From Arthrobacter sp. FW306-2-2C-D06B (GTDB lineage: Bacteria; Actinomycetota; Actinomycetes; Actinomycetales; Micrococcaceae): a stretch of 64,000 bases of DNA. Location of the stretch: contig NZ_CP084560.1 of the NCBI RefSeq assembly GCF_021789175.1, positions 3,472,001-3,536,000 of the forward strand, given 5' to 3'. A program made the position numbers and the translations under genes. Below the pieces are notes generated by a model. The model saw only the letters and a program-made list of their open reading frames with translations. It was not told the origin of the DNA and ran no database searches. This document shows, piece after piece, positions 25,471-33,407 of this stretch (position 1 is its first letter; each line of letters begins with the position of its first letter).

Positions 25471-26937
25471 ATGAACGCGAACAGCATGAATCCCGAGGAC
25501 TCCGGACAAGCAGCGGAGCCCGGACAACCCGCAGAATCCGACCAGCCGGCCGGGACCGGCGCGGCGGAAGAACCGCCCCAGCCAAACACCGGCGGCTACG
25601 GCGGCGCGGCACCGAACTACGCCGTTCCCGCTCCCCCGCAGAACTTCTTCAACTGGATCCGCAGCCAGGGCATCAGCCGCGGCCGGGACCGGTGGATGGG
25701 CGGCGTGGCCAGCGGCATCGCGCACCGCTTCGGCATCGATCCCTTGATCGTCCGCGGCATCTTCATCATCCTCACCCTTTTTGCCGGCATCGGCATCCTG
25801 CTCTACGGCGTCGCCTGGGCGCTCCTGCCCGAACCCGATGGCCGTATCCACGCCCAGGAGGCCGGGGCTGGACGCTGGTCCGCGGGCATGACCGGCGCCC
25901 TCATCACAACCATCATCGGATTGCCAAGCCTCGGCCGCGGCTTCTGGGGCTGGAACGGCGTTCCTGGAATCCTGTGGACGCTGTTCTGGGTAGGCGGCAT
26001 CATCTACCTGGTCTACTTCCTGGTCCAGCGCAGCAAGTCCCGCAACGGAAGGCAGACCATGGGCACGCACAAATATGCGGCCGCTCCAAGTTCCCCTGGC
26101 GGGGCGGGCACCTACGCCTCGGCAGGCTATCCAGCCGGCCCTTACGCCGCAGGTCCTTACGCCGGAGGTCCTTACAGCGCAGCTCCTTACGGGTCCGGTA
26201 CTTACGGGACAGGCGGCCCCTCAACTCCCGCAGGCCCCGTCAATCCTGCGGGGCCGTACCCGCCAGCTGGCGTGCCGAACCGCCCCGAGCGGCCCGAACG
26301 GCCGAGGCGGCAGGGACCGGGAGCGGCCATCGTAGCTGTCTCAGCCGGAGCGGCCTTGCTGGCCGGCGGAACGCTCAAGCTGCTCGACGCCGGCAACGTC
26401 ATCCACCTTGGCGACGCCGCCAACGCGGTGGTCTGGGCCGCGGGCGCCGCAGTCCTCGGTCTCGGCATCCTCGTCGCGGGGCTTCGTGGCCGCACATCGG
26501 GGCTGCTCGGTTTCCTGGCCGTTGCGACGCTGGTGATCGGGGGCATATTCAATATTGCCCCCAGCGCAGACCACTTCCGTCTCCAGAATGCCCAATGGAA
26601 TCCCGTGAGCATCGACGATGCCCGCAAAGGCTTCGACATTACCGGGGCCAACGGAACCATTGACTTGACCAAGCTGAACCTGGGCGCACCGCTGAGTTCC
26701 GACGTCGTGGTTCCGATGGACGTGACCGCAAGCAACATCAAGCTCCTCATCCCCGCGACCGTGCCGGTGGAGGTCCAGGCAGACATGACCTTCGCGAACC
26801 TCAAGCAGGACGGCAGCGCCGTCACCCAAAGCAACGGTGGCACCCGGGACAGCTACAACACGGACAAGCCCGGCGCCAAGCTGGTCGTCAAACTCAACGG
26901 CACCTTCAGCAATGTGACCGTCCAGGAAGGAAACTGA
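25471..26937 (+). CDS. PspC-domain membrane protein with LiaF-like C-terminus (EsrI-like)
   Basis: A 488-residue membrane protein. Residues 1-60 are hydrophilic and Pro/Gly-rich. A PspC domain follows (GRDRWMGGVASGIAHRFGIDPLIVRG and a helix to WALLPEPDG), then further helices to about residue 195. Next is a repetitive segment with seven tyrosines (YPAGPYAAGPYAGGPYSAAPY), then four more helices. The C-terminal 130 residues are extracytoplasmic and resemble the DUF2154/LiaF cell-wall-active-antibiotic-response fold. The frame is open far upstream, but ATG 25471 is the only start that avoids overlap with the divergent kinase promoter. By analogy with EsrI and LiaF it may inhibit the divergent kinase in unstressed cells; this is inference. 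Confidence 0.78.
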   Translation: MNANSMNPEDSGQAAEPGQPAESDQPAGTGAAEEPPQPNTGGYGGAAPNYAVPAPPQNFFNWIRSQGISRGRDRWMGGVASGIAHRFGIDPLIVRGIFIILTLFAGIGILLYGVAWALLPEPDGRIHAQEAGAGRWSAGMTGALITTIIGLPSLGRGFWGWNGVPGILWTLFWVGGIIYLVYFLVQRSKSRNGRQTMGTHKYAAAPSSPGGAGTYASAGYPAGPYAAGPYAGGPYSAAPYGSGTYGTGGPSTPAGPVNPAGPYPPAGVPNRPERPERPRRQGPGAAIVAVSAGAALLAGGTLKLLDAGNVIHLGDAANAVVWAAGAAVLGLGILVAGLRGRTSGLLGFLAVATLVIGGIFNIAPSADHFRLQNAQWNPVSIDDARKGFDITGANGTIDLTKLNLGAPLSSDVVVPMDVTASNIKLLIPATVPVEVQADMTFANLKQDGSAVTQSNGGTRDSYNTDKPGAKLVVKLNGTFSNVTVQEGN

Positions 26938-26938
26938 C

Positions 26939-27235
26939 ATGAGCACGCACGAACCCACGCGGGCATTTGAAACGGCACCCGAACCCACGGCGCAAGCCGC
27001 ACGGGCCAGGGTGGGCACGGTGGTCTGGGGGCTGATTGTCCTGGCACTCGCAGCTTTGATCATCATTTCCAAGCTCGGCCTCGTGGCTCTGAACGGCAAC
27101 TATGTGCTGATCGGGCTCATGATCGGGGCCGGCGCGGCACTCGTGATCGGAGGCCTAGTGTCGGCCCGCTCCCGAAAGGGCAGTGGGTCCGGCCCGGACT
27201 CGGGGGCCGGCGCCGACGATTCCGACCGCCCGTAG
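26939..27235 (+). CDS. Two-helix membrane protein in the PspC module
   Basis: A 98-residue protein with a hydrophilic N-terminus (about 25 residues), two transmembrane helices (VGTVVWGLIVLALAALIII and VLIGLMIGAGAALVIGGLV) and a Ser/Gly/Asp-rich tail. It starts one base after the stop of the EsrI-like gene, so it is translationally linked to it. I do not recognise a named domain; LiaI-like small membrane partners occur at this position in LiaF operons, which suggests but does not show a similar role. Confidence 0.7.
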   Translation: MSTHEPTRAFETAPEPTAQAARARVGTVVWGLIVLALAALIIISKLGLVALNGNYVLIGLMIGAGAALVIGGLVSARSRKGSGSGPDSGAGADDSDRP

Positions 27236-27280
27236 CAAGCAGCACGTGACAAAGCAGCCACAACAGGGAAGGCTCTAGCC

Positions 27281-27538
27281 ATGAACAAGTTCTTCAGCAT
27301 CGTACGGGGCATTGGCCTGAAGCGCGGTCCGCAGCGTTTGATCGGAGGGGTGTGCGGTGGCATTGCCGCCAAACTGAAAGTGGACGTGGCCTACGTCCGC
27401 ATTGGCTACCTGATCTTCTGCCTGCTACCCGGGCCCGCCGTGGTGATATACGTGGTAGCTTGGCTGCTGCTTCCCAACCAAAGCGGCACCATTGCGCTGG
27501 AATCCTTCCTCACCCAGCGTTCGCAAGGCAGGAACTAG
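27281..27538 (+). CDS. Stand-alone PspC-domain protein
   Basis: An 85-residue protein consisting almost entirely of a PspC domain: GPQRLIGGVCGGIAAKLKVDVAYVRIGYLIFCLL, then a helix VVIYVVAWLLLP. It is the third PspC domain in this locus and lies 45 bases after the two-helix protein, preceded by GGGAAGG. The domain is a membrane-envelope stress sensor element in phage-shock systems. No PspA or PspB homologue is visible in the window. Confidence 0.82.
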   Translation: MNKFFSIVRGIGLKRGPQRLIGGVCGGIAAKLKVDVAYVRIGYLIFCLLPGPAVVIYVVAWLLLPNQSGTIALESFLTQRSQGRN

Positions 27539-27696
27539 CACAGCCCGGGTTTGCCGGCGAGTTTCGCCCTTGTTTCAAAAGTCTCATCCCTGGCGATGGT
27601 CATGGTTTGTGTCCCACCCCACATTTCCCCCTACAATCATTGTGAGCTCAGCGTGGCGCTCTGCACGTATACCTCCTAACCAGGATTTGAGCCCTC

Positions 27697-28722
27697 ATGA
27701 AAATTGGAATCCTTACCAGCGGTGGCGACTGCCCCGGACTTAACGCCGTCATCCGCGGCGCCGTCCTCAAGGGAATTGCCATTCACGGCCAGGAATTCGT
27801 CGGTTTCCGGGACGGTTGGCGAGGCGTCGTGGAGGGCGACGTCATCGACATTCCCCGCACCATGGTCCGCGGTATCGCCAAGCAGGGTGGAACCATCCTC
27901 GGCACGTCCCGCACCAACCCGTTCGAGAACGGCGGCGGGCCGGATGTCATCAAGGCCCACATGGACCGCCTCGGCATCGACGCCATCATCGCCATCGGCG
28001 GCGAAGGCACCCTGGCCGCCGCGAAGCGCCTCACCGACGCCGGATTGAAGATCGTGGGCGTCCCCAAGACCGTGGACAACGATCTCGACGCCACCGACTA
28101 CACCTTCGGGTTCGACACCGCCGTCCAGATCGCCACTGAGGCTATCGACCGGCTGCGCACCACCGGAGAATCCCACCACCGCTGCATGATCGCCGAGGTC
28201 ATGGGCCGCCACGTCGGCTGGATCGCACTGCACGCGGGCATGGCTGCCGGCGCGCACGCCATCCTGATCCCGGAGCAGAAAGTCAGCATCGAGCAGATCA
28301 CCGAGTGGGTCCAGGAGGCCCACGACCGTGGCCGTGCACCGTTGATTGTTGTTGCGGAGGGTTTTGTTCCGGACCACATGGAAGCCCCGCACTCCGAACG
28401 CGGCCTGGATACCTTCGGCCGGCCCCGCCTGGGTGGCATCGCCGACCAGCTGGCCCCCGAAATCGAGGCCCGCACCGGCATCGAGACCCGCGCCACGATC
28501 CTCGGCCACATCCAGCGCGGCGGCGTGCCGTCGGCTTTTGACCGCGTCCTGGCCACCCGTCTGGGCATGGCAGCCATCGATTCGGTCGTGGAAGGCCGCT
28601 GGGGAACCATGGTGGCCCTCAAGGGCACGGACATCGAGCACGTGGGCTTCGAAGCTGCCCTGGGCAAGCTCAAGACCGTCCCCCAGAACCGCTACGACGA
28701 AGCCGCGGTGCTGTTCGGCTGA
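27697..28722 (+). CDS. pfkA: 6-phosphofructokinase
   Basis: A 341-residue group III phosphofructokinase that phosphorylates fructose 6-phosphate in glycolysis. The N-terminal GGDCPGLNAVIRG binds nucleotide, GGEGTLAAAKRL supplies the phosphoryl-donor loop, and PKTVDNDLDATDYTFGFDTA holds the catalytic aspartate. Established rules link Gly in the first loop (GGEGT, not GGDDT) with ATP use and Lys in PKTVDND with PPi-type or actinomycete enzymes. The combination seen here is the one described for ATP-dependent actinomycete PFKs. The ATG at 27697 has an AGGA about 12 bases upstream. The gene is monocistronic with its own terminator at 28756. Confidence 0.93.
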   Translation: MKIGILTSGGDCPGLNAVIRGAVLKGIAIHGQEFVGFRDGWRGVVEGDVIDIPRTMVRGIAKQGGTILGTSRTNPFENGGGPDVIKAHMDRLGIDAIIAIGGEGTLAAAKRLTDAGLKIVGVPKTVDNDLDATDYTFGFDTAVQIATEAIDRLRTTGESHHRCMIAEVMGRHVGWIALHAGMAAGAHAILIPEQKVSIEQITEWVQEAHDRGRAPLIVVAEGFVPDHMEAPHSERGLDTFGRPRLGGIADQLAPEIEARTGIETRATILGHIQRGGVPSAFDRVLATRLGMAAIDSVVEGRWGTMVALKGTDIEHVGFEAALGKLKTVPQNRYDEAAVLFG

Positions 28723-28755
28723 GCCGGATCCGTTCGGCGGAGCCGGTTCCTCAAG

Positions 28756-28798
28756 GAGCAGGCGGGCACCACCGGGTGCCTGCCTGCTCTTTCCTTTC
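28756..28798 (+). terminator. pfkA terminator
   Basis: A 15-bp stem with one mismatch (GAGCAGGCGGGCACC against GGTGCCTGCCTGCTC) and 4-nt loop ends in TTTCCTTT, 34 bases after the pfkA stop. Confidence 0.8.
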
Positions 28799-28822
28799 CA
28801 GGGACTGCATAGACTCGATGTC

Positions 28823-29554
28823 ATGGAACTTGATGCGGGATCGGCGGAAATCGTGCTGCTGGTCTGGGCCCGGCATTTAGGGTTCGACGACGAAGCCTTC
28901 AGTTTCGTCTCCGGCTCACCTGCTGCCCGCGTCGGGGAGCGGCTGGTCAGGGAAGATGAGGACGCTGAATCCATCACGTTCGTGAGGCTCTTTGGCCGCT
29001 CGGCGTTGGTGGCTCCGGGATGGGCGGCGGCCGCCGCCGTCGAGCTCTCGGACGATCAACTGAGCGAGCATTCCGCACTGTTGCGGATCAGCCGCGAACA
29101 CGGTGGACACGGGCTCGGGACCTCTGCGCTGCTGTTCGCCGACGACCTTCCCCTCTTCCAGCCAGGCGGCGAAGTCACCGTCTCCCACGGCCATCCGGAG
29201 GCAATCGAGTTGGAGGGCAGATGCCCTCCGGACGACGTCAACGAAGTCCACCTCTCAAGGATGGACCACCATTTCACTGTGATGGATGGCAACGAACCGG
29301 ACCGCAAACCGGTGGCCTGCGGCGCTTATGCGGAGTGGCAGGGGATCCTCGCGGACTTGGGCGTCCTGGTGCCCCCGGAACTGCGCCGGCAAGGACTCGG
29401 AACCCTGGCTGCGTCGATCGCCGCCCACGAGGCACTCGCCTCGGGCCTCACGCTGCAATGGCGGACCGCACTGGACAACCGGGGCTCGATGGCGTTGGCC
29501 CGAAAGCTGGGATTCGTCGACGGCGGCATCCAGACCTCCGTGCTGCTCCGCTAG
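28823..29554 (+). CDS. GNAT-family acetyltransferase
   Basis: A 243-residue protein whose C-terminal third is a GNAT domain, with the acetyl-CoA loop LRRQGLGTLAASIA (about residues 188-202) and the closing motif NRGSMALARKLGFVDGG. The N-terminal half (SFVSGSPAARVGERLVRE and following) lacks a recognisable family, though it resembles GNAT proteins with a degenerate first domain. The open frame extends far upstream through pfkA, but ATG 28823 lies just beyond the pfkA terminator and starts the recognisable protein. The substrate is unknown. Confidence 0.78.
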   Translation: MELDAGSAEIVLLVWARHLGFDDEAFSFVSGSPAARVGERLVREDEDAESITFVRLFGRSALVAPGWAAAAAVELSDDQLSEHSALLRISREHGGHGLGTSALLFADDLPLFQPGGEVTVSHGHPEAIELEGRCPPDDVNEVHLSRMDHHFTVMDGNEPDRKPVACGAYAEWQGILADLGVLVPPELRRQGLGTLAASIAAHEALASGLTLQWRTALDNRGSMALARKLGFVDGGIQTSVLLR

Positions 29555-29565
29555 CGACCTCCACC

Positions 29566-29634
29566 GCCCGCGAGTTGGCAGACGATGCCCCCAAAATCGT
29601 ATTTTGAGGGCATCGTCTGCCGGCTCGCGCGGGC
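29566..29634. repeat. Long palindrome between convergent genes
   Basis: A 21-bp core stem (29577-29597 and 29601-29621, one mismatch, loop CGT) with left arm beginning GGCAGACGATGCCC. The outer flanks CCCGCGAG and CTCGCGCGGG also pair. The right arm holds TTTTGAGGGC, the string also found in the loop of the 44.2/56.6-kb palindromes. It starts 12 bases after the GNAT stop and abuts the MFS stop codon, a position suited to bidirectional termination. Confidence 0.9.
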
Positions 29635-31154
29635 TAACCGTCTTGCGAAACAGTCTCAGGCTTCGCGGCGGCAGCCGGCGCGCCCCAACCCTGGACGGCT
29701 TTGGGCTTGCCGAACAACAACGCCGCTACTGCGCCCAGCAGAATCGCGAAGGCCGGGAGCAGGACCGACTGGCTCATCGCCGTCGAGAAGCCGTCATGCA
29801 GGAATTCCGGCAACTTCCCGGTGAATCCGCCTTCGCCTGCCGGGGCGGCCCCTGGGGGAGCCGCGGGCAGCTCGGCCGCCAGTCGGGACTGGATGAGGGC
29901 AGCAATCGCGGCCGATCCCAGCACCGCACCAATCTGGCGCGTCGTGTTGAAGACACCGGAACCGGCGCCGGCCGAGCGCGGCGGGAGGTTGCGGGTAGTG
30001 GCGTTGGAGACCGGGCCCCAAATGAAGCCGTTGGCCACACCCTGGAGGGCGCTGGGCAGCAGGAACATCCAGATGGGAGTGTCCGGCTTCAGAAGGGTCG
30101 AGGTCCAGAAGAGTGCGCCGGACAGGCAGACGAGGCCGAACGCGGCGAACCAGCGCGGGTTGATCCGGTCGATCAGCTTGCCAACAAAAGGTGCCAGCGC
30201 GCCGGAAATCACGGCCATGGGGATCATGAGCAATGCGGACTGCGTCGGGGTCAAGCCGCGGACTACCTGGTAGTAGAAAATGGTGGGCAGCGGGAACGCG
30301 GTGATGGTGAAGCCCACCGCCATGATGGTGGTGTTGCCCAAGGAGAAGTTGCGGTCCTTGAACAAGCCCAACGGCAGCAGGGGTTCGCCGCCGCGGCGCT
30401 CCAGGAGCCACTGCCACAAGACGAACACGGCCAAGACCACGAGCCCCGTGATGATCAGTCCCCACACGGTAATGGCTCCGGTGACGGTCCCCCACTTGTA
30501 GCTTTGGCCTTCCTGGATGCCGAACACCAGCAGGAACATGCCTGCTGCCGACAGCAGGACCCCCAGGACGTCGAACTTGTGGCTGTGCGTGGTCAGCTTC
30601 GGTACGAGCCGGGTCACGAGGACAAAGGCAACGACGCCGATGGGAACGTTGACGAAGAAGATCCACTGCCAACCGAGGCCGTCGACCAACACGCCGCCGA
30701 GGATCGGGCCGACGAGGATAGCCATGCCGGCCGTGGCTCCCCAGAGGCCCATGGCCGCGCCGCGGCGGTCGGGCGGGAAGATCCGCGTAATGACGGCCAT
30801 TGTTTGGGGCGTCATCATGGCCGCGCCGATGCCCTGGACCACCCGGGCGGCGATCAGCATGCCGATATCGCCCGAGAGGCCGCACCACAGCGAGGCCAGG
30901 GTGAAGACCACAAGGCCGATCAGGTAGAGGTTCTTCGGCCCGAAGCGGTCACCGAGCCGTCCAGTGATCAGCAACGGAACGGCGTAGGCGAGGAGGTAGG
31001 CGCTCGTCACCCAGATGACGGCATTGATATCGGTGTGCAGGCCCTCCATGATCCGTGGGTTCGCCACGGAAACAATGGTGGTGTCGATCAGGATCATGAA
31101 GAACCCGACCACGAGGGACCACAGTGCGGGCCACGGTTTAGCTACGTTTTCCAT
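29634..31154 (-). CDS. MFS drug:H+ antiporter, DHA2 (14-helix) type
   Basis: A 506-residue membrane transporter of the EmrB/QacA family. Motif A appears as GRLGDRFGPKNLY (about residues 65-77). Motif C, typical of antiporters, is in GATAGMAILVGPILGGVLVD. About 14 hydrophobic segments fit the DHA2 topology. The ATG at 31152-31154 has AAGGA upstream; codons further 5' are unlikely. It is 54 bases downstream of a PadR repressor on the same strand, so it is probably the efflux pump under that repressor's control. Exported compounds are unknown. Confidence 0.9.
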   Translation of the reverse strand: MENVAKPWPALWSLVVGFFMILIDTTIVSVANPRIMEGLHTDINAVIWVTSAYLLAYAVPLLITGRLGDRFGPKNLYLIGLVVFTLASLWCGLSGDIGMLIAARVVQGIGAAMMTPQTMAVITRIFPPDRRGAAMGLWGATAGMAILVGPILGGVLVDGLGWQWIFFVNVPIGVVAFVLVTRLVPKLTTHSHKFDVLGVLLSAAGMFLLVFGIQEGQSYKWGTVTGAITVWGLIITGLVVLAVFVLWQWLLERRGGEPLLPLGLFKDRNFSLGNTTIMAVGFTITAFPLPTIFYYQVVRGLTPTQSALLMIPMAVISGALAPFVGKLIDRINPRWFAAFGLVCLSGALFWTSTLLKPDTPIWMFLLPSALQGVANGFIWGPVSNATTRNLPPRSAGAGSGVFNTTRQIGAVLGSAAIAALIQSRLAAELPAAPPGAAPAGEGGFTGKLPEFLHDGFSTAMSQSVLLPAFAILLGAVAALLFGKPKAVQGWGAPAAAAKPETVSQDG

Positions 31155-31208
31155 GGGTTTCCTTAGACTGTGCTGAATTTCTTGCAAGTTGGTGCGTGGG
31201 ATGGGCGG

Positions 31209-31769
31209 TCACCATGGCAACTGCCCGCTGCGGAGATCGTTTTGGAAGCTGCGTATCCAGTCGATTTCCGTCCGCAGCATGGTTTGTTGGTACTTGACGT
31301 CGATCCAGAACTTGGGCTCGACGCCTTTTGCAGCGACAGCTTCTTCACCCCGGACCAGGAAGTCGAGTTGGTTTTCCAGGTTCGCCACGCGATGGTCCAG
31401 GAGTTCGAGTACGACGCCGGACGGCAGGTTGTGTGCCTCGGCGATAGCGTGGGGGAAGACCGGGTATTCGTTCACGGGTTCCGCCAGCATGTTCTGGAGG
31501 CGCTCGGTCAGCGCGTCCCTGCCGCTTCCGGTGATTCGGTAAGTGGTGCGCTCGGGCCGGTTTCCGGCACGGTCAATGCCTGTGGACTCGACCAAACCCG
31601 CCTCTTCCAGGCGGCCGACTGCGTGGTAGAGCGTACCCGGCCGGACTTTGACCAAGCGGTCCTCGTGGCGGGCCATCAGGAGCTGGTACATCTCGTATGG
31701 ATGCATCGGCGCCTCGACAAGGAGGGCCAATGCAGCGACGCCCAGTGGAGTCAGTGCGGCTCGTGCCAT
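31209..31769 (-). CDS. PadR-family transcriptional repressor
   Basis: A 186-residue regulator. The winged helix covers residues 1-80 (ALTPLGVAALALLVEAPMHPYEMYQLL, then VRPGTLYHAVGRLEEAGLV), the wing is TYRITGSGRDAL, and a long C-terminal coiled region used for dimerisation follows (about 110-180). Such proteins repress a neighbouring efflux gene and release DNA on binding a phenolic or drug ligand. It is first in a two-gene operon with the MFS pump. A symmetric site TATTCCACATGGAATA lies 36-51 bases upstream and is the likely operator, implying autoregulation. Confidence 0.9.
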   Translation of the reverse strand: MARAALTPLGVAALALLVEAPMHPYEMYQLLMARHEDRLVKVRPGTLYHAVGRLEEAGLVESTGIDRAGNRPERTTYRITGSGRDALTERLQNMLAEPVNEYPVFPHAIAEAHNLPSGVVLELLDHRVANLENQLDFLVRGEEAVAAKGVEPKFWIDVKYQQTMLRTEIDWIRSFQNDLRSGQLPW

Positions 31770-31787
31770 TTACCCATCCTCCGTGCG

Positions 31788-31820
31788 AACTATTCCACAA
31801 CAACTATTCCACATGGAATA
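31788..31820 (-). promoter_or_regulatory. Probable PadR operator
   Basis: A 16-base symmetric site TATTCCACATGGAATA (31805-31820) overlaps the second of two direct repeats of AACTATTCCACA (31788-31799 and 31802-31813, 14-base spacing). It lies just upstream of the PadR start, where a repressor would block the padR-MFS promoter. Confidence 0.65.
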
Positions 31821-31843
31821 TTTGAACGCAAGGCAGCCAGCGC

Positions 31844-31884
31844 GGCGAGGCCGTCACGCATGGGCAAAGCCCGACGGCCCCGCC
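31844..31884 (-). terminator. Hairpin after the ankyrin gene
   Basis: A 12-bp stem with one mismatch (GGCGAGGCCGTC against GACGGCCCCGCC) begins six bases after the ankyrin-gene stop on the minus strand. It has no clear U-tract, so it is a weak terminator candidate for the upstream operon. Confidence 0.4.
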
Positions 31885-31889
31885 TTGGC

Positions 31890-32303
31890 TTATCCGAGCA
31901 GTCCGAGAATTTCCGTGCGGGCAAACATCCGGGCGGCGTCGCGCGCTGTGGGTGCACCGGCGTCGGGATCGGCCCCCGCGTCGATCAGAACCCGGGCCAC
32001 CTCCGTGTAACCCTTGAAAACTGCGCCGGCCAGCGGAGTCTGGCCACGGTCGTTCGCGCCGTTTGCATCGGCACCGTGGTAGAGCAGAAGCTGTACGGTT
32101 TCAGCGTGGCCATGGTATGCGGCCAGCATCAGCAGCGAGTCACCCGCGGCAGTGCGCATTCCAGCCGGCGCACCGGCATTGAGGTAGCTGCGCAGGATCT
32201 GCGAGTTGCCTTCCCTGGCGGCATCGAACAAGGCATGCGCCAAGGCAATGGCCTCGTCATCGGCACTGCCCGTTTGGGCTTCGGCGCCCGTCGTTTCGCT
32301 CAT
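31890..32303 (-). CDS. Ankyrin-repeat protein
   Basis: A 137-residue protein with about three ankyrin repeats. The repeat hallmarks are LFDAAREGNSQILRSYLNAGA, GDSLLMLAAYHGHAETVQLLLYHGADAN and GQTPLAGAVFKGYTEVARVLIDAGADPD. No signal peptide or membrane helix is seen, so it is probably cytoplasmic and protein-binding. Its ATG overlaps the ygfZ stop (ATGA), so it is coupled to that gene. The partner protein is unknown. Confidence 0.88.
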   Translation of the reverse strand: MSETTGAEAQTGSADDEAIALAHALFDAAREGNSQILRSYLNAGAPAGMRTAAGDSLLMLAAYHGHAETVQLLLYHGADANGANDRGQTPLAGAVFKGYTEVARVLIDAGADPDAGAPTARDAARMFARTEILGLLG

Positions 32304-33385
32304 CGATGGGGTCCCTTCAGGAATCCGGTCTGACGCCCCACCACCTGTCCGGCATCGGGCGCAACGATTACTTCCTGGGCGGCCGGATAAGGCTCCTCAC
32401 CGTCCAGCACGGTCAGCACTTCGTGCGGGTCGACAGACCGCTTGATCAGAGCCAGCCCTACTGCCCCCATTTCGAAATGCTGGGCCACGGATGTCAGCGT
32501 ACCCACCTTGCGCTCTCCGGCAAATACGACGCTGCCCGGCGCCGGAAGGGTGTGCTGCGAGCCGTCCAACTGCAGGAAAACGAGCCGCCGGGGCGGGTGT
32601 CCCAGGTTGTGGACGCGGGCGATGGTCTCCTGGCCCTTGTAGCAGCCCTTGGACAAGTGGACCGAGGTCCGGAGGAGATCGAGCTCGTGCGGAATGGTCT
32701 TCTCGTCCGTCTCCGCGCCGAGCCGGGGACGCCAGGCGGCAATGCGGAGCGCCTCCGCGGCCAACGAGCCGGCGAGGGCCATACCCTCAACGGCCGCTTC
32801 GAGCTCGGCCGCGGGAATGAGGTACTCGAACCAGGGTCGCTCAAGGCCGGGGTGAGAGCCTTCCTCCACCACGCTGTAGGAGTAGCCGCCGACGCCGATG
32901 TGCGGCCACGGGTCCTCCCAGACGAGCCGCCCGGACCAGGCGTCAACAGGCTTGGTTGAGCCGACGACGGCCCAATCGGCGGACACGTCGGCCACCTCGA
33001 CGCGCAACATGAACCGCATTTTGTCGAGCCACTCCGCCAGCGGGGCAGCCTCGGCGGCTTCGACCAGCAGCCAGGTGGTCTCGCCGTCGTCCACCACGCG
33101 GGCGTCAAACTCGATGCGGCCCTGGATGGTGAGGAGCAAAAGCTCACTGGAGACGCGGGGCTGGAGGTTGGTCAGTTGCTGCGAAGAAAGGGTGTTGAGC
33201 CAGCTAAGGCGGTCCGGTCCGGTGACCGTGACAACGCCCCGGTAGGAAAGGTCGACGACGGCGGTGCCGGCGGCGAGTGCGCGCTGCTCCCGCAGGGGCT
33301 CGCCGTAGTGGGCCGCGACGCCGGAGTCCTCGCCGCCGCCTTCTACAGTTCCGGGGCGCGACAATAGGGGGCTCTTGTAAGTCAT
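32300..33385 (-). CDS. ygfZ: Folate-binding protein YgfZ (GcvT-like)
   Basis: A 361-residue tetrahydrofolate-dependent protein of the YgfZ/IBA57 group, which supports assembly or repair of Fe-S clusters. The diagnostic motif KGCYKGQETIARV (around residue 245) carries the conserved cysteine. The N-terminal half has the GcvT fold (VVDLSYRGVVTVTGPDRLSWLNTL). I chose ATG 33383-33385; upstream in-frame codons give an extra 25 residues not seen in the family. The C-terminal 30 residues fall on coupled translation with the ankyrin gene. Confidence 0.88.
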   Translation of the reverse strand: MTYKSPLLSRPGTVEGGGEDSGVAAHYGEPLREQRALAAGTAVVDLSYRGVVTVTGPDRLSWLNTLSSQQLTNLQPRVSSELLLLTIQGRIEFDARVVDDGETTWLLVEAAEAAPLAEWLDKMRFMLRVEVADVSADWAVVGSTKPVDAWSGRLVWEDPWPHIGVGGYSYSVVEEGSHPGLERPWFEYLIPAAELEAAVEGMALAGSLAAEALRIAAWRPRLGAETDEKTIPHELDLLRTSVHLSKGCYKGQETIARVHNLGHPPRRLVFLQLDGSQHTLPAPGSVVFAGERKVGTLTSVAQHFEMGAVGLALIKRSVDPHEVLTVLDGEEPYPAAQEVIVAPDAGQVVGRQTGFLKGPHR

Positions 33386-33407
33386 ATGTAGTAGAAGTCC
33401 TTGGGGC

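Noticed and set aside
27281..27538. Complete phage-shock (pspABC) operon
   Set aside because: PspC domains are present but no PspA or PspB homologue is found within the window.
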